A DNA stretch of 38,810 nucleotides, taken from NCBI RefSeq assembly GCF_000785785.1, contig NZ_JRQN01000020.1, positions 1-38,810 of the forward strand. Reading direction: 5' to 3'. Positions 8,656 through 18,046 of the stretch are shown piece after piece. Within the stretch, counting starts at the first letter, position 1; each line of letters begins with the position of its first letter. The notes below the pieces were generated by a model. The model had not been told where the DNA came from. It made no database searches and worked only from the letters and a program-made list of their open reading frames with translations. The DNA comes from Streptococcus uberis (lineage in GTDB: Bacteria; Bacillota; Bacilli; Lactobacillales; Streptococcaceae). Made by a program: the position numbers and the translations under genes.

Positions 8656-9927
8656 TTATGCGTCATCTTGATAGACGACTTGTCCTTTGGCGATGGTGTA
8701 TTTAACCTTACCAAACAGCTCTTCACCCACAAATGGTGAGTTACTGGCTTTTGAGGCAAAGTGTTCTGTAATACGTCGTTTTTCCTTATCAGAAAAGATA
8801 ACTAAGTCTGCAGGGCCATTCTCAGCAACATAGCCGGCATCAAATTGATATAAAGACGCTGGATTACTAGTCATTTTTGCTAAAAATTCTATTAAGGACA
8901 GGTGTCCTGGAGCAACCAAGTGCGTTAAGCCAAGTGACAGCGAGGTTTCTAAGCCGGTCATGCCTGATGGTGCTTCCCAAATTTTGTCAACTGTCTTCTC
9001 CTCTCGGTGATGAGGCGCGTGATCAGTGGCAATTATGGAAATAACTCCTGATTTTAAGCCTCAATGACAGCTTCGATCTGACTCTAATCGTAAAGGCGGA
9101 TTCATCTTCGCATCAGCTCCCGCTGTTAACAGGAGATCTTCTGTTTTTGAGAAATGTTGAGGGGCTACTTCTGCTGTGACATGTGTACCAATCGCTTGCG
9201 CAAACTCAACGACTTTGACTGACTCCGCTTTTGAAAGATGTTGGATATGAACGTGTGCTTTACTGTCGTAGGCAATCATCACATCTCTGGCAATCATACT
9301 ATACTCTGCAACACCAGTTGCACCACAAAAATGGAAATGCTCTTTAGCAATGGTTTCATTAAAACCAAGTACCCCATTTAATGCTGGATCTTCCTCATGC
9401 AAGGCAATAAAGGTATTGTTATCACGAGCTAATTCCAAGGCTTCTTTTAAAACTTTTGAGCTTTCTAAAGGAATTCCATCATCTGAGAAGGATACTGCTC
9501 CAGCAGCAAGCAAACCTTTAAAGTCAGTCAGATTTTGGCCATCAAAATTGGTCGTCACTGAGGCATTGGTGTAGATAGAGATCTTTTCCTTAGCTGCACT
9601 AGCCAGTACCTCTTCCAAGACTTCCACTGTTGAAATAATCGGATTGGTATTAGCCATCATGACAACTGTTGTGACACCACCTGCTGCTGCTGCCAGTGCG
9701 CCCGTATGGATATCTTCTTTATGTGTTTGTCCAGGTTCTCTGAAGTGAACATGAATATCAACCAAGCCAGGGGCTACAACATAACCAGTCGCATCAATGA
9801 TTTCAGCATCTTTTCTGTCAATAGATGCTGAAATCTCAACAATTTTATCATCTTCAATCAAAATATCAACTTGCCTATCAAAATTTGATTTAGGGTCAAT
9901 TAGTCTGCCGTTTTTAATTAATAACAT
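8656..9927 (-). CDS. pyrC: Dihydroorotase, interrupted by a local indel with an in-frame stop
   Basis: Zinc amidohydrolase that cyclises N-carbamoyl-aspartate to dihydroorotate in pyrimidine synthesis. The start [17 protein letters not shown] follows an AAGGAG site, and the gene begins two bases after the ung stop. The metal-binding motif [18 protein letters not shown] and the later ATDHAPHH are clear. Near 9061-9077 the frame reads DRSCH and stop where the family has DR-x-AVIEGLKSGV. Downstream of the stop (9061-9063) the protein continues in the same frame to a normal C-terminus. This is explained by about three missing bases in all, two near 9075 and one in GAGGGC. The total length is about 423 aa, normal for PyrC. 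Sequencing error is likely. Confidence 0.88.
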
Positions 9928-9929
9928 CT

Positions 9930-10607
9930 CTACTCCTTATATACAAGTTGATAACTAAGCCAACCAATTGATTGGTCTTGTCCATGTTCCACTAAAAATT
10001 GATTACACTGTGAAAATGGTTTACTGCCAAAAAATCCTCTATAAGAAGATAAGGGACTTGGATGAGAGCTCTCAATAATTTTATGAATAGGATTAGTAAT
10101 TAATCTTTTCTTTTTCCTTGCATAACCTCCCCAAAGGATAAAAACAACTGGACTCTCTTTGTCATTTAAAACACTGATAACAGCATCTGTAAAAGGTTCC
10201 CATATTTGACCAGCATGTGCGTTAGCCTGGTGCTCAGGAACGGTTAAACAGGCATTTAAAAGAAGCACTCCTTCTTTTGCCCATGGACTTAAGTCATGAT
10301 GGTCACGAGGACCAATATCAGTCCTTAATTCCTTTAAAATATTTTGTAAAGATGGCGGTGCAGCAATTTCTTCAGGGACTGAGAAAGATAAACCTTGGGC
10401 TTGGTTGGGGCCATGATAAGGATCTTGACCTAAAATCAATACTTTAGTTTGTTCATATGGCGTTGCAATTAACGCATTAAAGACCTTTTCTCGTGGTGGA
10501 TAAACAATCCCTTTCCCATAGACATCATCTAAAAAATGATTAATCTTAGAAAAGTAATGTTCGGGCAACTGTGCTTTAATTTTGTTATGCCAAACAGAAT
10601 TATGCAT
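9930..10607 (-). CDS. ung: Uracil-DNA glycosylase, family 1
   Basis: Removes uracil from DNA at the start of base excision repair. The 225-aa protein has the catalytic water-activating motif [18 protein letters not shown], with Asp62 as catalytic residue, and the C-terminal loop [13 protein letters not shown] that contains the catalytic histidine. ATG is preceded by TGAGGGATTTG. It is the first gene of a pair with pyrC (2-bp gap), and a terminator of the preceding transporter operon lies upstream. An extended -10-like TGGTAAAAT around 10646-10654 may be its promoter. Confidence 0.95.
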   Translation of the reverse strand: MHNSVWHNKIKAQLPEHYFSKINHFLDDVYGKGIVYPPREKVFNALIATPYEQTKVLILGQDPYHGPNQAQGLSFSVPEEIAAPPSLQNILKELRTDIGPRDHHDLSPWAKEGVLLLNACLTVPEHQANAHAGQIWEPFTDAVISVLNDKESPVVFILWGGYARKKKRLITNPIHKIIESSHPSPLSSYRGFFGSKPFSQCNQFLVEHGQDQSIGWLSYQLVYKE

Positions 10608-10663
10608 TAGGCAAATCCCTCATTTCTACAATTGTATTAGTCATATTTTACCATATTTTCATG

Positions 10664-10695
10664 AAAAAACCTCTTGGAATCAAAAATCCAAGAGG
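10664..10695 (-). terminator. Terminator after the ABC permease gene
   Basis: CCTCTTGGA (10670-10678) and TCCAAGAGG (10687-10695) form a perfect 9-bp stem with an 8-base loop. Six T residues follow on the minus strand. It lies 18 bases after the permease stop. Confidence 0.9.
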
Positions 10696-10712
10696 AATAA
10701 TCGGTTTTTGCT

Positions 10713-11360
10713 TTAATAAACGAATTTTGCTTCAATATGTCTCTGAAAATGTTCAAATCCAAAACACAAGAGCCAATAAATAAAAGCTACTAAAACGTAC
10801 ATTGACATATAATCCCATTCTCTTCCACCGACAATTTTAGCGTTCTGAAAGATATCAGGAACAGTAATCATAGCTGCAAGTGAGGTCGATTTAATCATAT
10901 CAACAACGACGTTTCCAAGTGGTGGAATGGCTATCCGAATAGCTTGTGGCAAAATTATTTTCTTAATAATTGATTTTTTGGATAGTCCTAATGCTTGAGC
11001 CGCTTCCCATTGACCGCTATCAACGGCTTCAATCGAGGACCGAAAGATTTCAGAAATATAAGCAGAGCTTACTGAACTAAAGCCAATATAGGCACATAAT
11101 AAAGCAGGTAATTGTAAACCATAATAAGGCAGACCAAAGTATAACATAAACAGGACAACAATCATCGGAATCCCACGCATCAGAGAGACATAAGATTTTA
11201 CAAATATCTGCAATGCTTTATTTTGAGAGCGTCCTAAAACGGCTAGTAATATCCCAAAAAAGAGTCCAGTTGTGAAACTTAGGGCTGCAATACCAATGGT
11301 ATAGGGCAGGCCGCCTATAACGTAACCAAAACTTTTCCAAATTAATTCTAAATTGATCAT
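10713..11360 (-). CDS. Polar amino-acid ABC transporter permease
   Basis: Integral membrane subunit of a HisM/GlnP-type amino-acid importer, 215 aa with about five membrane segments. The EAA loop that contacts the ATPase reads EAAQALGLSKKSIIKKIILPQA at about residues 138-159. The RGIPMIVVLFMLYFGL segment is typical of the family. GTGAGGTAGT precedes the ATG. It starts 18 bp after the binding-protein stop and is co-oriented with two binding proteins, so it presumably serves one or both. No ATP-binding subunit is encoded nearby, so the ATPase must come from elsewhere. The substrate is not certain; cystine or another polar amino acid is plausible. Confidence 0.9.
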   Translation of the reverse strand: MINLELIWKSFGYVIGGLPYTIGIAALSFTTGLFFGILLAVLGRSQNKALQIFVKSYVSLMRGIPMIVVLFMLYFGLPYYGLQLPALLCAYIGFSSVSSAYISEIFRSSIEAVDSGQWEAAQALGLSKKSIIKKIILPQAIRIAIPPLGNVVVDMIKSTSLAAMITVPDIFQNAKIVGGREWDYMSMYVLVAFIYWLLCFGFEHFQRHIEAKFVY

Positions 11361-11378
11361 ACTACCTCACCCTGCCTA

Positions 11379-12245
11379 CTAATCAACGTCTTTTGTGTCA
11401 ATCACAGGAACCTTTTTATCTTTTCCAAATGGAACGGTTAAATCTTGACCCCCATAGTAAGTTTCAGAAATTTTCTTCAAATTACCATCTTTTTTCATGG
11501 CTTTAATTGTCTTATTAATGACTTTAAGGAGGCTGTCATCTTTTTTACTCATAACAATACCTTGATCTGTCGGATTGTATTGTACGTCAGCCATTTTAAT
11601 ATTGATTTTTGGATCTTTTGATTTTAAGAAGTCTACAAATAATTTTTGTGCTGGGTAATCATTTGGAATAAAGTCTGTCCGACCATTTGTCACATCATTG
11701 ATATAAACATCATTTGAGACATTATCATAAGTAACTAGTTTAGCACCTTGTTTTTTAGCTACTTTCATGTACTCAGTTCCATCAGCTCCGGCAGCTTTTT
11801 TGCCCTTCCAGTCACTTAAGTCTTTCTTCGCAATTCCTGAAGTACCATCTGCACGGACAATCATGCCACCAACCCCATATTTATAAGGTTCAGACATATT
11901 ATACTTTGCTGTACGTTTCTTTGTGATGTCAAAGTTATTGATTGCTAAGTCAACACGACCACTATCTACAGAAGTGAAGGCTTGGTCAAATCCAGTTTCA
12001 ACAAATTTAACTTTAATATGAAGACGTTTTGCAACTTCTTTCATCATATCAACTTCATAACCAACCAATTCATTTTTATCATTAAGGTATGAAGTGGGTT
12101 GATAGGTTTTGGGAGTACCAACAGTAATAAGGTCCTTTTTTTCAATCTTATCCCAAGTACTACTTTGAGATGATGTCTGTGAAGAACAAGCTGTTAAAGT
12201 AATGGCAACAAGTCCTAATCCAACTAATGCATAGTGTCTTTTCAT
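11379..12245 (-). CDS. Amino-acid ABC transporter substrate-binding lipoprotein (copy 1)
   Basis: Family 3 solute-binding lipoprotein, 288 aa. The N-terminal signal peptide ends in lipobox LTACSS, so the cysteine at about residue 20 would be lipidated and anchored outside the membrane. The binding-fold segments VGYEVDMMKEVAKRLHIKVKFVE and the central KKAAGADGTEYMKVAKKQGA match polar amino-acid binders. It closely resembles the protein encoded at 12621-13472, so the two are tandem paralogs. AAAAGGAG lies ten bases before the ATG. The upstream block at 12275-12391 is a copy of the block before its paralog. It is probably co-transcribed with the permease gene. Confidence 0.92.
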   Translation of the reverse strand: MKRHYALVGLGLVAITLTACSSQTSSQSSTWDKIEKKDLITVGTPKTYQPTSYLNDKNELVGYEVDMMKEVAKRLHIKVKFVETGFDQAFTSVDSGRVDLAINNFDITKKRTAKYNMSEPYKYGVGGMIVRADGTSGIAKKDLSDWKGKKAAGADGTEYMKVAKKQGAKLVTYDNVSNDVYINDVTNGRTDFIPNDYPAQKLFVDFLKSKDPKINIKMADVQYNPTDQGIVMSKKDDSLLKVINKTIKAMKKDGNLKKISETYYGGQDLTVPFGKDKKVPVIDTKDVD

Positions 12246-12274
12246 GAAAGAGACTCCTTTTCGTTAATAAAATT

Positions 12275-12391
12275 AGTATACCATGGTCACTTTAACATGG
12301 ACTATGATATTGCTTACAGAAAAAGAGAAGCTATCCTATAATAGACTTCCCTTTTAGCATGTATTATATAAAAATAAGACTATCGTTTCAA
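12275..12391 (-). promoter_or_regulatory. Duplicated regulatory block, copy 1, upstream of binding protein 1
   Basis: In minus-strand order it holds TTGAAA (12386-12391), a 17-bp spacer and TATAAT (12363-12368). A hairpin with T-run follows (12320-12351, GGGAAG/CTTCTC and CTAT/ATAG), then an imperfect inverted repeat, then a second, extended -10 TGGTATACT ending at 12275. The arrangement resembles a promoter, an attenuator or terminator, an operator and a proximal promoter. The same order occurs at 13598-13714. The remaining 12392-12620 shows no gene or clear element. Confidence 0.6.
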
Positions 12392-12620
12392 TTGACCAAT
12401 TATCCACCACTAATTGTATTCCCCCTTATCAATCATCAACAATAAGAAATGCCATACTTAATACTACTAAGCTAGTTCTTGCTTGATAAGGAAGTAAGCC
12501 AAAGGTCAATTTATCAGTAGATCGTTAGAAATTTAAAACACTGCCTGTCATCTTATAACTATAGCTTGTTGACCTGTGTCACAGCAATACCTGTAAGAAT
12601 AAAGTGACTGCCATCACTGC

Positions 12621-13472
12621 TTACTCAACATCTGAGACGTCAACTTTTTTAAAGTTATATTTTTTCTCTTTTGACACATCTTTTCCTGCAAAGAATTTTT
12701 CAGAAAGTTTTGTTAAGGTACCATCTTTTTTCATTTCTTTGATAGTCGCATTAACGTGTTTTTGCAATTCTGTGTTACCTAATTTAATAGCAAAATTAGA
12801 CTCAGAAGGGTTATAATAAACATCTTTCAAAACTTTTACAGGAATATTTGGCAATGCTTTTGAAGCCATTGATTGTAAATAAAAATCATTTAAGATGACA
12901 TCTGTACGTCCGTTAGCAACGTCTTGAAGATAGACATCATTTGTCACATTATCATAAATAACAAGCTCTGCCCCATATTTTTTAGCCACTTTCATATAAG
13001 ATGTCGTTGAAGCGCCAGCTGCTTTTTTACCTTTTAAATCGTCAAGTGATTTAATACCTGAATCATCTGACTGACGGACAATCATCGATCCAAATGAATA
13101 TTTATGTGCATCAGTATAAAGGAATTTCTTAGCATTTTTACTGTCTTTTTCAATCGAGTATCCAGCAATATCAATTTGATTACTATTCAAAGCTGTTAAC
13201 ATACCGTCAACACCCATTTCAGTAAATTTAACTTTTAAGCCAAGGCGTTTTCCAACTTCTTTCATGATTTCAACATCATATCCTGTTAAGCTATTATTGC
13301 TTTTATCATGAAACGATTGTGGGAATAAGGTACCCGATGTTGCAACCCTCAACTCTCCTTTTTTCTGGATTGATTGCCAATTGCCTTCACCAGACTTACT
13401 GTTGGAAGAGCAAGCTACTAAAACAAGCAAGCTTGCAAAAACTGAGAGAATTAGAATAAGTTTTTTATTCAT
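12621..13472 (-). CDS. Amino-acid ABC transporter substrate-binding lipoprotein (copy 2)
   Basis: Second family 3 binding lipoprotein, 283 aa, with lipobox VLVACSS near residue 21. It shares with its neighbour the pattern LTGYDVEIMKEVGKRLGLKVKF, then KKAAGASTTSYMKVAKKYGA, DNVTNDVYLQDVANGRTD and YNPSESNFAIK. The C-terminus ends KKYNFKKVDVSDVE. AAAAGGAATC lies before the ATG. It has its own regulatory block upstream and is separated from copy 1 by 375 bp, so the two may respond to the same signal but be transcribed separately. The substrate is uncertain. Confidence 0.92.
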   Translation of the reverse strand: MNKKLILILSVFASLLVLVACSSNSKSGEGNWQSIQKKGELRVATSGTLFPQSFHDKSNNSLTGYDVEIMKEVGKRLGLKVKFTEMGVDGMLTALNSNQIDIAGYSIEKDSKNAKKFLYTDAHKYSFGSMIVRQSDDSGIKSLDDLKGKKAAGASTTSYMKVAKKYGAELVIYDNVTNDVYLQDVANGRTDVILNDFYLQSMASKALPNIPVKVLKDVYYNPSESNFAIKLGNTELQKHVNATIKEMKKDGTLTKLSEKFFAGKDVSKEKKYNFKKVDVSDVE

Positions 13473-13597
13473 TATAAGATTCCTTTTCTTTAATATATTT
13501 TAGGTGACAGGTTCTAATTTTTAATAAATTTAGAAAACGATCCCTACTGTTACTTGAAAAAAATTCAGTGATCTGATATTTCTCCTATGCACTAACT

Positions 13598-13714
13598 AGT
13601 ATACCATTGTCACTTTAAAATGAGTGATGACAATGCTTACAGAAAAAGAGAAGCTATCCTATAATAACCTTCCCTTTTAGCATATGTTATATAAAAATAA
13701 GATTACTGTATCAA
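13598..13714 (-). promoter_or_regulatory. Duplicated regulatory block, copy 2, upstream of binding protein 2
   Basis: TTGATA (13709-13714) lies inside the 3' end of the amidase gene, followed by a 17-bp spacer and TATAAC (13686-13691). A hairpin with T-run (13643-13674), a perfect 8-bp inverted repeat CATTGTCA/TGACAATG (13605-13612 and 13628-13635) and an extended -10 TGGTATACT (13598-13606) come next. It is about 85 % identical by eye to copy 1 over ~105 bp. The hairpin could also simply terminate the amidase mRNA. Confidence 0.6.
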
Positions 13715-15152
13715 TCTGCCATTTTGTTCAAAGATTTCTGCTACTTGTAGCAATAAGTCTTCCCTTCCTTTAGCAGCAAGCAATTGAATGCCTATAGGCA
13801 AGCCAGATGCTGTCTGATGGCTAGGTAATGAAATAGCTGGTTGACCAGTTAGATTTGCTATAGAAGTATAAGGATTTAAAGCCTGGCCTGGTTTAAACAT
13901 CTCTGTCACAAGTTGCAACTGTTCTGTACCTGGATAGTTCTCGCATTTGCCAATTTTTCCAAAAGAACCGCATCAGGATCAAGTTGACCATGTTTTGGCG
14001 CGACATCCATCGTCGTTGGTGTCAGCAACAGATCATAAGTCTGATGAAAATCTGCCATCACTTTACTGAAATGATCCCACTCGTGTAGCAGCCTTGAATA
14101 ATCCTTAGCAAGCACGCGCTGACCACTTTGGTAAATGGCCCAGGTCATTGTTTCCATGTCCTCTTTTTCCATTGGACGACCAAGTGAGGCTTCAATCTCA
14201 TCAAACATGGCCGCCGTCTCCACTGAATTCATGACATAGTAATTCTCAAACACTTGCGCCATATCAAGCGGTGCCTCGTCCAGCTCAACTACCTGATGCC
14301 CTTGGTCTTTAAGGAATTGCACAGCACTTAAAACAGCATTTTTTGCCTCAGATGGACACTCTGAACCATCAGGATGCTTCGTCAAATAGGCCACCTTGAT
14401 AGCAGGTAAGGAAACATCAAACAATTGTTCAGCTGTTAGCATTGGCAGAGAAAATGGGCTCTCTATCTGACAAGCTTGCAAATGAAATAGTAAGTTTCTG
14501 GTATCACGCACAGATTTTGTCAGTGCAAATTGAATGGCAGCTCCCTGCCAACTGCGATAGGTTTTAGGTCCTGTTGGAATACGACCACGACTAGTTTTCA
14601 AGCCAATCAAGCCATTAAAAGAGGCAGGAATTCTAATGGAACCACCACCATCACTAGCCGGAGCTAACAGACTAATCCCTGAAGAAACTAATGCTGCAGC
14701 ACCACCCGACGAGCCCCTGCATTACGCGACTTATCCATTGGTAGATTAACTGCACCAAAAGCTTTGCTATCAGAAATATTTTTAAACCCAAACTCCGGGG
14801 TATTTGAGCGCCCTAAAATAATAAAGCCTAGTTCTTCTAAAGCTTGGACATAATGTGTCGAGCTACTTGCCTTATAGTTTTTAAATAATTTGGAACCAGA
14901 TCCGGCCAATTCACCCACCATATCCATCCCTAAGTCTTTTAAGTAAATGGGAACACCGGCAAATGGCTTATCCTTGAAATCTCGTGTTTCTGCTTCAATT
15001 AATGCTTTATCATATCTGGTATCAACTATTGCATTGAGTTCTGGGTTTAGTAGATTTGCTTTCTTAATGGTTTCTAACACTAAATCTCTTGGACTAACTT
15101 GTCCAGTCCTTACAGCTTCAGCCATTGCTGTGGCATCTTTAAATTCTAACAC
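13703..15152 (-). CDS. Amidase-signature enzyme (GatA-like), two frameshifts
   Basis: Amidase-signature serine hydrolase with the Lys-Ser-Ser triad. Lys comes from IYLKDLGMD and the serines from the NAGGSSGGAAALVSSG motif. The GTG start (MLEFKDATAMAEAVRTG) follows GGAGAATACTAA. One G is missing in the run at 14714-14717, which breaks the frame at NAG-GSSGG. A second G is missing near 13924, after TIQVQ. Correcting both gives about 483 aa, the usual length, ending PIGIQLLAAKGREDLLLQVAEIFEQ. Without gatB or gatC next to it, it is more likely a stand-alone amidase than the tRNA amidotransferase subunit. The substrate is unknown. Confidence 0.85.
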
Positions 15153-15226
15153 TTAGTATTCTCCTACTAACTTAATGCTTGCTTTTACACTGCCTCATGA
15201 CGACAAATTTTTACTAAATCATCAGT

Positions 15227-15610
15227 TTATACTGGAATCGGTTCACTATAGACCATTTGGTTATGTAAATCATAATAAGTACAGGTCTTTGCTAATAAGT
15301 CAACATCCCATTTATAAATGCCTGAGTCAGCAGTATCTTGGCAAAAAGTGGGAAAATCAGTCTGCCCTTTTTGGTGTACTTGTAATTGTTTCAAAAAGTA
15401 GTCTCTATTAACTTCTTGTGCAATAGAGTCGACTTGGTAAGCTGGCATTGCTAGCTGATGACCTTGAGCATCTCTATAAACTGCAGAGCCTGTTTGAATG
15501 TTAATCGTATTTGTGACCATGCCCATGTCAATAAATGCCTCTACTAACTTTGGGAAATCACGACCACCAAATTTGTCCTGAACGCTGCTAATATTTTCTT
15601 TTGTTAACAT
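15227..15610 (-). CDS. DUF1398 family protein
   Basis: A 127-aa soluble protein beginning MLTKENISSVQDKFGGRDFPK. I recognise the DUF1398 (YbcV-like) family from the middle, where a QxGQTDFPTFCQDTADSGIYKWDVDL segment is typical. The function is not established. AGAGGAGAG precedes the ATG. An extended -10 element lies 24 bases upstream. The gap to the next gene, the amidase, is about 75 bp with no terminator, so the two may be transcribed together. Confidence 0.75.
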   Translation of the reverse strand: MLTKENISSVQDKFGGRDFPKLVEAFIDMGMVTNTINIQTGSAVYRDAQGHQLAMPAYQVDSIAQEVNRDYFLKQLQVHQKGQTDFPTFCQDTADSGIYKWDVDLLAKTCTYYDLHNQMVYSEPIPV

Positions 15611-15633
15611 TTTTCTCTCCTCTAATATGTAAG

Positions 15634-15642
15634 GTTATACCA
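15634..15642 (-). promoter_or_regulatory. Extended -10 promoter of the DUF1398 gene
   Basis: Minus-strand TGG followed by TATAAC (15634-15639) forms an extended -10 24 bases upstream of the ATG. No good -35 is visible. Confidence 0.5.
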
Positions 15643-15684
15643 TATTTAAGGAAAAATCACTATTACTTTATCTGCTTTTTTCCC

Positions 15685-16443
15685 TTAGCTACTCGTTTTG
15701 AGAGGATGTTCAGTATACAAAGCATTCCAGTAAAATGCGACTTCCTGATACCCCTGATGTTCATACATTTGTCGGTTTTCCTCCTCTGAGATGAGTATAA
15801 GTTTTTCAAAATTCTGAGCAGCTTTTCGCTGTAAGGCTGAGCCAATTCCCCTGCCACGATAACCGTCAACTAAACTAAAATCATCAATCTCAAGAAAATC
15901 GCCATACTCCCAAGCAGTTACATCACCCACTAAGGTATCACCGTCTTTAGCTACATATATTCTGGAGCCTTTTTCAGGCAAGTGATAGGTATTGTATGCT
16001 AACATTTGATCAGCAAAATCTTTCCCGTAGGTTAAACTTTGTGCATATTTCAAGTCTAGATAATCAGAGAAATCTTCGGCCTGTAACTCTTCAATTATTA
16101 TTGGACTAATCTCTTTTTGACTGAGTTTGAGATTGTTGAACTGGTTGGTAAAAATGATATGACGGTAAAACTGAAATCCTTTGGCTGTTAAATAATCAGT
16201 TAGTTCCTCACTCAAGTCAACATTCTCAGGAAAGTTTAGCATGGCATAAGCGTGAGTGTAATTGACTTGTTCATCACGCAAGTACTTCAAATCCGCTTTT
16301 AGTTGCTCAAGATGTGGCGAAACCTTGTAATCAATATAATTAGAATAATACCGTTCAGACAAGATGTCATCTTTCATATGAATAAAGCGGTCCGTTTCCA
16401 AATAAGGCATCTTATTACTATTTAAGAGTTCTTTATATCCCAT
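15685..16443 (-). CDS. GNAT family N-acetyltransferase
   Basis: A 252-aa protein with a C-terminal GNAT acetyltransferase fold. The acetyl-CoA pyrophosphate-binding motif A reads GYRGRGIGSALQRKA (about residues 195-209), and the motif B helix NRQMYEHQGYQEV follows. The N-terminal 120 residues look like a degenerate second GNAT-like half. AAGGAGATTATAAAAGG precedes the ATG. It lies downstream of pyrE in the same direction, but a weak hairpin separates them. The acceptor substrate cannot be predicted. Confidence 0.8.
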   Translation of the reverse strand: MGYKELLNSNKMPYLETDRFIHMKDDILSERYYSNYIDYKVSPHLEQLKADLKYLRDEQVNYTHAYAMLNFPENVDLSEELTDYLTAKGFQFYRHIIFTNQFNNLKLSQKEISPIIIEELQAEDFSDYLDLKYAQSLTYGKDFADQMLAYNTYHLPEKGSRIYVAKDGDTLVGDVTAWEYGDFLEIDDFSLVDGYRGRGIGSALQRKAAQNFEKLILISEEENRQMYEHQGYQEVAFYWNALYTEHPLKTSS

Positions 16444-16500
16444 CCTTTTATAATCTCCTTTTAATCAAAGCTATCACAACTCATTGTAACATCCCCCATC

Positions 16501-16521
16501 AAAAAAACAGGATTACCCTGC
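16501..16521 (-). terminator. Weak terminator after pyrE
   Basis: GCAGG (16517-16521) and CCTGT (16507-16511) make a 5-bp stem with a 5-base loop, followed on the minus strand by seven T. The short stem makes it weaker than the other terminators in this window. Confidence 0.5.
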
Positions 16522-16528
16522 ATTTTGG

Positions 16529-17158
16529 TTACTTGTGCCAATTTTCTTGATCTTCTTTAAATTTCTTCAAGAGTTGTAAACCATCAGCATCAATATAACC
16601 TTTGACTTTTGCTACTTTAATGAGTTCAGAGTAATTTGTTAACGTCATCAGATCAAGCCCTGCCTCTTCAAAGCTAACTGTAGCTTTGGGCAATTGGTAA
16701 GTGAAAATAGCCACAACTCCTAGAACTTCAGCTCCTTCACGAATAGCTGCCGCAGCCGCATCAAGTACCGACCCGCCTGTTGAAATTAAATCCTCAATGA
16801 TAACCATTTTTTGACCAGATAAGACACGTCCTTCAACTTGATTACCAGCTCCGTGATCTTTTGCTTTACTACGGATGTAAGCAAATGGTAAGGCCATCTT
16901 ATCAGCAATGATAGCACCGTGTGGAATACCAGCGGTAGCTGTTCCAGCAATCACCTCAACATCTGGGTAATGTGCGCGAATAGTTTCCACAAAACCATTT
17001 TCAATAAGTGTCCGTGTTTCTGGGTATGACAAAGTAATTCGATTATCCGTGTAGATAGGTGATTTAATACCTGATGCCCAGGTAAATGGCTCTTCTGGCT
17101 TTAAATAGACAGCCTGAATATCAAGTAGTTCTGCTGCAATTTGAGATGATAATGTCAT
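16529..17158 (-). CDS. pyrE: Orotate phosphoribosyltransferase
   Basis: Joins orotate and PRPP to form orotidine 5'-monophosphate in pyrimidine synthesis. The 209-aa type I phosphoribosyltransferase shows the PRPP loop [17 protein letters not shown] at about residues 120-136, and [10 protein letters not shown] and [14 protein letters not shown] earlier. AAAGGAGCTTACT supports the ATG. It lies 41 bp after pyrF, so the two form an operon under the upstream pyrimidine-responsive leader. Confidence 0.96.
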   Translation of the reverse strand: MTLSSQIAAELLDIQAVYLKPEEPFTWASGIKSPIYTDNRITLSYPETRTLIENGFVETIRAHYPDVEVIAGTATAGIPHGAIIADKMALPFAYIRSKAKDHGAGNQVEGRVLSGQKMVIIEDLISTGGSVLDAAAAAIREGAEVLGVVAIFTYQLPKATVSFEEAGLDLMTLTNYSELIKVAKVKGYIDADGLQLLKKFKEDQENWHK

Positions 17159-17199
17159 AGTAAGCTCCTTTAAAATAAGTTAAGTAAGGTTTAATTGCC

Positions 17200-17892
17200 T
17201 TAAGCATTCCATTCAGTTTTAATAGCCTGATAAGCAGCCACAGGATCTTTAGCAAGTGTAATCGGGCGACCAACGACAATATAATCACTGCCGATCGCCT
17301 TAGCCTGACTAGGGGTCATAATCCGCTTTTGATCACCAATGTCTGAACCAGTTGGTCGAATACCTGGTGTTAAACAGACAAAGCTATCTGGTGTTACTGC
17401 CTTAATAGCTGCAACCTCATGGGCTGAACAAACAACACCATCTAATCCTGCAAGTGCCGTCCGTTTGGCATAGTGTAAAACGGACTCTAAGAGACTGGTT
17501 TGAATATTTTGGTCTTCTTGCATCATTGTTTCACTGGTTGATGTTAATTGTGTCACAGCTATCAAGATTGGACCATCACCCAGCCCCTGACGCGCAGCCT
17601 GAAGCATCTCAAGACCACCAGCTGCTTGTACTGTTGTCATGTCGATACCCATTCTTGACAGAACCTTCATTGTCGACTTAACCGTATTGGGAATATCGTG
17701 TAACTTCAAATCAAGAAAGACGCTGTGACCGAGAGATTTCACATAACGAACAATTTCTGGGCCGGCGGCATAATACAATTCCATGCCTATTTTGACATAA
17801 AGCTTCTCCTCTTTGGGAAATAAGCTTAGGAAGGATTTTAATTCCTCAACTGAGGGAAAATCTAGCGCAATAATGGGACGTTCTTCGTACAT
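17200..17892 (-). CDS. pyrF: Orotidine 5'-phosphate decarboxylase
   Basis: Last step of UMP synthesis, decarboxylating OMP. The 230-aa TIM-barrel protein has the catalytic motif [16 protein letters not shown] near residues 58-73, the N-terminal IALDFPS strand and the phosphate-binding TPGIRP and [10 protein letters not shown] segments. GAAAGGAAAGTAG precedes the ATG. It is the first gene of pyrF-pyrE behind a consensus promoter and a PyrR-type attenuator. Confidence 0.96.
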   Translation of the reverse strand: MYEERPIIALDFPSVEELKSFLSLFPKEEKLYVKIGMELYYAAGPEIVRYVKSLGHSVFLDLKLHDIPNTVKSTMKVLSRMGIDMTTVQAAGGLEMLQAARQGLGDGPILIAVTQLTSTSETMMQEDQNIQTSLLESVLHYAKRTALAGLDGVVCSAHEVAAIKAVTPDSFVCLTPGIRPTGSDIGDQKRIMTPSQAKAIGSDYIVVGRPITLAKDPVAAYQAIKTEWNA

Positions 17893-17924
17893 CTACTTTC
17901 CTTTCTGTGGGCACCTGCCGACTA

Positions 17925-17956
17925 CTAAAAAACCTCACTTCCAAAGAAGCAAGGTT
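17925..17956 (-). terminator. Attenuator terminator in the pyrF leader
   Basis: AACCTTGCTTC (17946-17956) pairs with GAAGTGAGGTT (17931-17941) around a 4-base loop, and a T-run follows on the minus strand. It lies between the PyrR-binding motif and pyrF, as in pyr operon attenuation leaders. Confidence 0.8.
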
Positions 17957-18006
17957 ACAGAAAAGTTGGCGTGCAGATGCACTCCATTTAGACATGTAAA
18001 CCTTCT

Positions 18007-18020
18007 AAGCCTCTCTGGAC
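18007..18020 (-). promoter_or_regulatory. PyrR-binding motif of the pyrF leader
   Basis: The minus strand reads AGTCCAGAGAGGCTT, matching the PyrR-binding consensus ARUCCNGNGAGGYU. In known pyr leaders, UMP-bound PyrR stabilises this anti-antiterminator so that the downstream terminator forms. About 50 bases separate it from the terminator. Confidence 0.82.
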
Positions 18021-18046
18021 TTTTTTAAAGGTATTTGATTTTCCTT

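Noticed and set aside
11379..13472. Complete amino-acid importer operon
   Set aside because: Two binding proteins and one permease are present but no ATP-binding subunit, so a self-contained importer cannot be claimed.
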